Source: Saccharomycopsis malanga
Lineage: Eukaryota; Ascomycota; Saccharomycetes; Ascoideales; Saccharomycopsidaceae
Direction of reading: 5' to 3'
Assembly (NCBI GenBank): GCA_004014935.1
Contig: CP025323.1
Span: 2,418,001-2,482,000 of the forward strand
Length of the DNA stretch: 64,000 nt
Shown: piece after piece, positions 62,964 through 64,000 of the stretch
Layout of the letters: every line of letters starts with the position of its first letter
Position numbering within the stretch: position 1 is the stretch's first letter
Program-made: the position numbers and the translations under genes
Notes under the pieces: generated by a model
The model's input: only the letters and a program-made list of their open reading frames with translations
Told to the model about the DNA's origin: nothing
The model's database searches: none

Positions 62964-64000
62964 TCAGCCAAATAAATTGTTTAAAAGTCCCTCGCCGTCG
63001 TCCTCTTGCAATGACTGGTTTATGATATCAGTTTCCTGTTTCTTTTTGACTCTACTGATGGCACGCTTCCGCTGTTCCTCTTGAAACTGTTCGTTCTGTT
63101 TACTGGTGATCATATGGATGATGCAATTTTTCTGCTGTCTGAGCGAGCGGCTGGTCATAATCATTTTTTCCATGTTGCTAATGGTCTTGTCGCTGACACC
63201 GGACAATTCCTGGAGCAAAAGACGAGGGTTTGTAGACTTTGTTCTCAATGTGATGTAGATTTCGCATAACAAGTAGCCTGCCTCGCTGTGGGCATCTTGG
63301 AAATAGTTGTCGAGAAGCATGTTGTACAATACCGGGAACACGGCGCTGCAGAGCCACTTGTCGAGGTTTTCGTCTTTAAGCAGGATGTCTTTCAAGATGC
63401 CACGGAGGATCAAAATGGCGTTGTAGGTGCATTTAGTGTCTTTGAACGAGATGATGTGGACGAGCAATTGCAAGAGGCTTTCCAAAAGCGGTAATGTATT
63501 GAAGATCATGTTTCTAGTTTTGGCCTGAGTTTTACTGGTTGATGCTGAAGACGAGCTTGGAGATCTGCTGGAGAACTGGCCCACTAGGTCGATCAAGAAG
63601 CGTACCACGACAGCAGTTAGTTGCCGAAGCAAATGTTCCTCCATCATTTCCTCGGATAAGGCGTCATCGGAGACGCTTCCAGGGGTTTCGGAGGCGCTTT
63701 CGAGTTGGATGCCGTTGGAAATAATTTTCTCCCACTTGGACACCAACAAGGCGTCGATTGTAGGCAACGCCAAGATCAAAATGTCCTTCAAGAAGGTGTC
63801 TACGTACTCGGCAGGACAGTTTTTGACGACGGGCCGGAACAAGACATGGATCATGTGTTTCCAGGAGTATAGCGAGACACCCGTGACGTCGCCGGCCACG
63901 GCATCCCACAAGATCTCGGGCATGCTAGGGATTTCGTAAAGAAGCAGGCCCAAGGACGAGATGGAGCCGATGGTGAGAAATGCGTACTCGCGAGTGTACT
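62964..64000 (-). CDS. MSN5: Karyopherin MSN5 / exportin-5 type, C-terminal part (runs off right edge)
   Basis: The minus-strand frame is open from the right edge to a stop at 62964, 345 codons, so the gene continues outside the window; the apparent TTG start at 63953 is internal. HEAT-repeat-like helices are visible: TREYAFLTIGSISSLGLLLY, EILWDAVAGDVTGVSLYSWK, HMIHVLFRPVVKN and YVDTFLKDILILALPTIDAL, followed by a Ser-rich insert (SSRSPSSSSASTSK) and closing helices with CTYNAILILRGILKDILLKD and VFPVLYNMLLDNYF. The last 60 residues are charged (EEQRKRAISRVKKKQE). This pattern fits the end of Msn5, which exports phosphorylated regulators and participates in tRNA traffic. Other large exportins are possible, so the call is likely rather than certain. 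Confidence 0.75.
   Translation of the reverse strand, partial: YTREYAFLTIGSISSLGLLLYEIPSMPEILWDAVAGDVTGVSLYSWKHMIHVLFRPVVKNCPAEYVDTFLKDILILALPTIDALLVSKWEKIISNGIQLESASETPGSVSDDALSEEMMEEHLLRQLTAVVVRFLIDLVGQFSSRSPSSSSASTSKTQAKTRNMIFNTLPLLESLLQLLVHIISFKDTKCTYNAILILRGILKDILLKDENLDKWLCSAVFPVLYNMLLDNYFQDAHSEAGYLLCEIYITLRTKSTNPRLLLQELSGVSDKTISNMEKMIMTSRSLRQQKNCIIHMITSKQNEQFQEEQRKRAISRVKKKQETDIINQSLQEDDGEGLLNNLFG

Overview
The window is nuclear DNA from a budding yeast (Saccharomycotina). Genes are mostly uninterrupted. The few introns are short, sit near the 5' end of genes (CYC1, RPP1, LSC2 and one zinc-cluster regulator) and carry a GTATGT or GTAAGT donor and, in three of the four, a TACTAAC-like branch site. 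The gene set is typical of this group: CFT1, HER2, HTD2, IPK1, NUR1, MAK32, MAM33, NOP1, MSN5 and an SFL1-like factor. The COP9 subunit CSN2 is kept. CTG codons are rare; at the best-conserved positions I could judge they read as leucine, so I see no firm support for a CUG-Ser code. I do not name a species.

Layout: 1-1135 is the 5' part of an unrecognised acidic gene that runs off the left edge. 2229-11614 holds pyruvate decarboxylase, cytochrome c, CSN2 and an alpha/beta-hydrolase. 13686-19049 holds MAK32, CSN12, MAM33 and ribosomal P1. 20008-32852 is a dense housekeeping block: CFT1, HER2, HTD2, IPK1, a yapsin-like protein and NUR1. 33289-57004 is sparse and rich in regulators: two paralogous Zn2Cys6 factors, a bHLH factor, an HSF-type factor and one RRM protein, separated by 2.4-4.2 kb gene-free stretches. 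58297-64000 holds LSC2, NOP1 and the 3' end of MSN5.

The most unusual content is a dispersed repeat with the build of a tRNA-derived SINE: a Pol III A box (and in two copies a perfect B box), a shared body, a strongly conserved 3' core and an (ATT)n tail. I count 16 copies or fragments in both orientations. They are nested between PDC and CYC1 and between LSC2 and NOP1, where one tail is 75 uninterrupted ATT units. Other notable points are two apparent pseudo-enzymes (a hydrolase lacking its nucleophile serine and an aspartic-protease homologue lacking its second catalytic aspartate), an inverted pair of hairpin-bearing minisatellite arrays between PDC and CYC1, and a decayed or unusual tRNA-like Pol III unit near 12.8-12.9 kb.

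Almost all metabolic genes here serve carbon and energy metabolism or mitochondria (PDC, CYC1, LSC2, HTD2, HER2, MAM33), or RNA biology (CFT1, NOP1, CSN12, MSN5). I see no operon-like functional cluster beyond the group of regulators.
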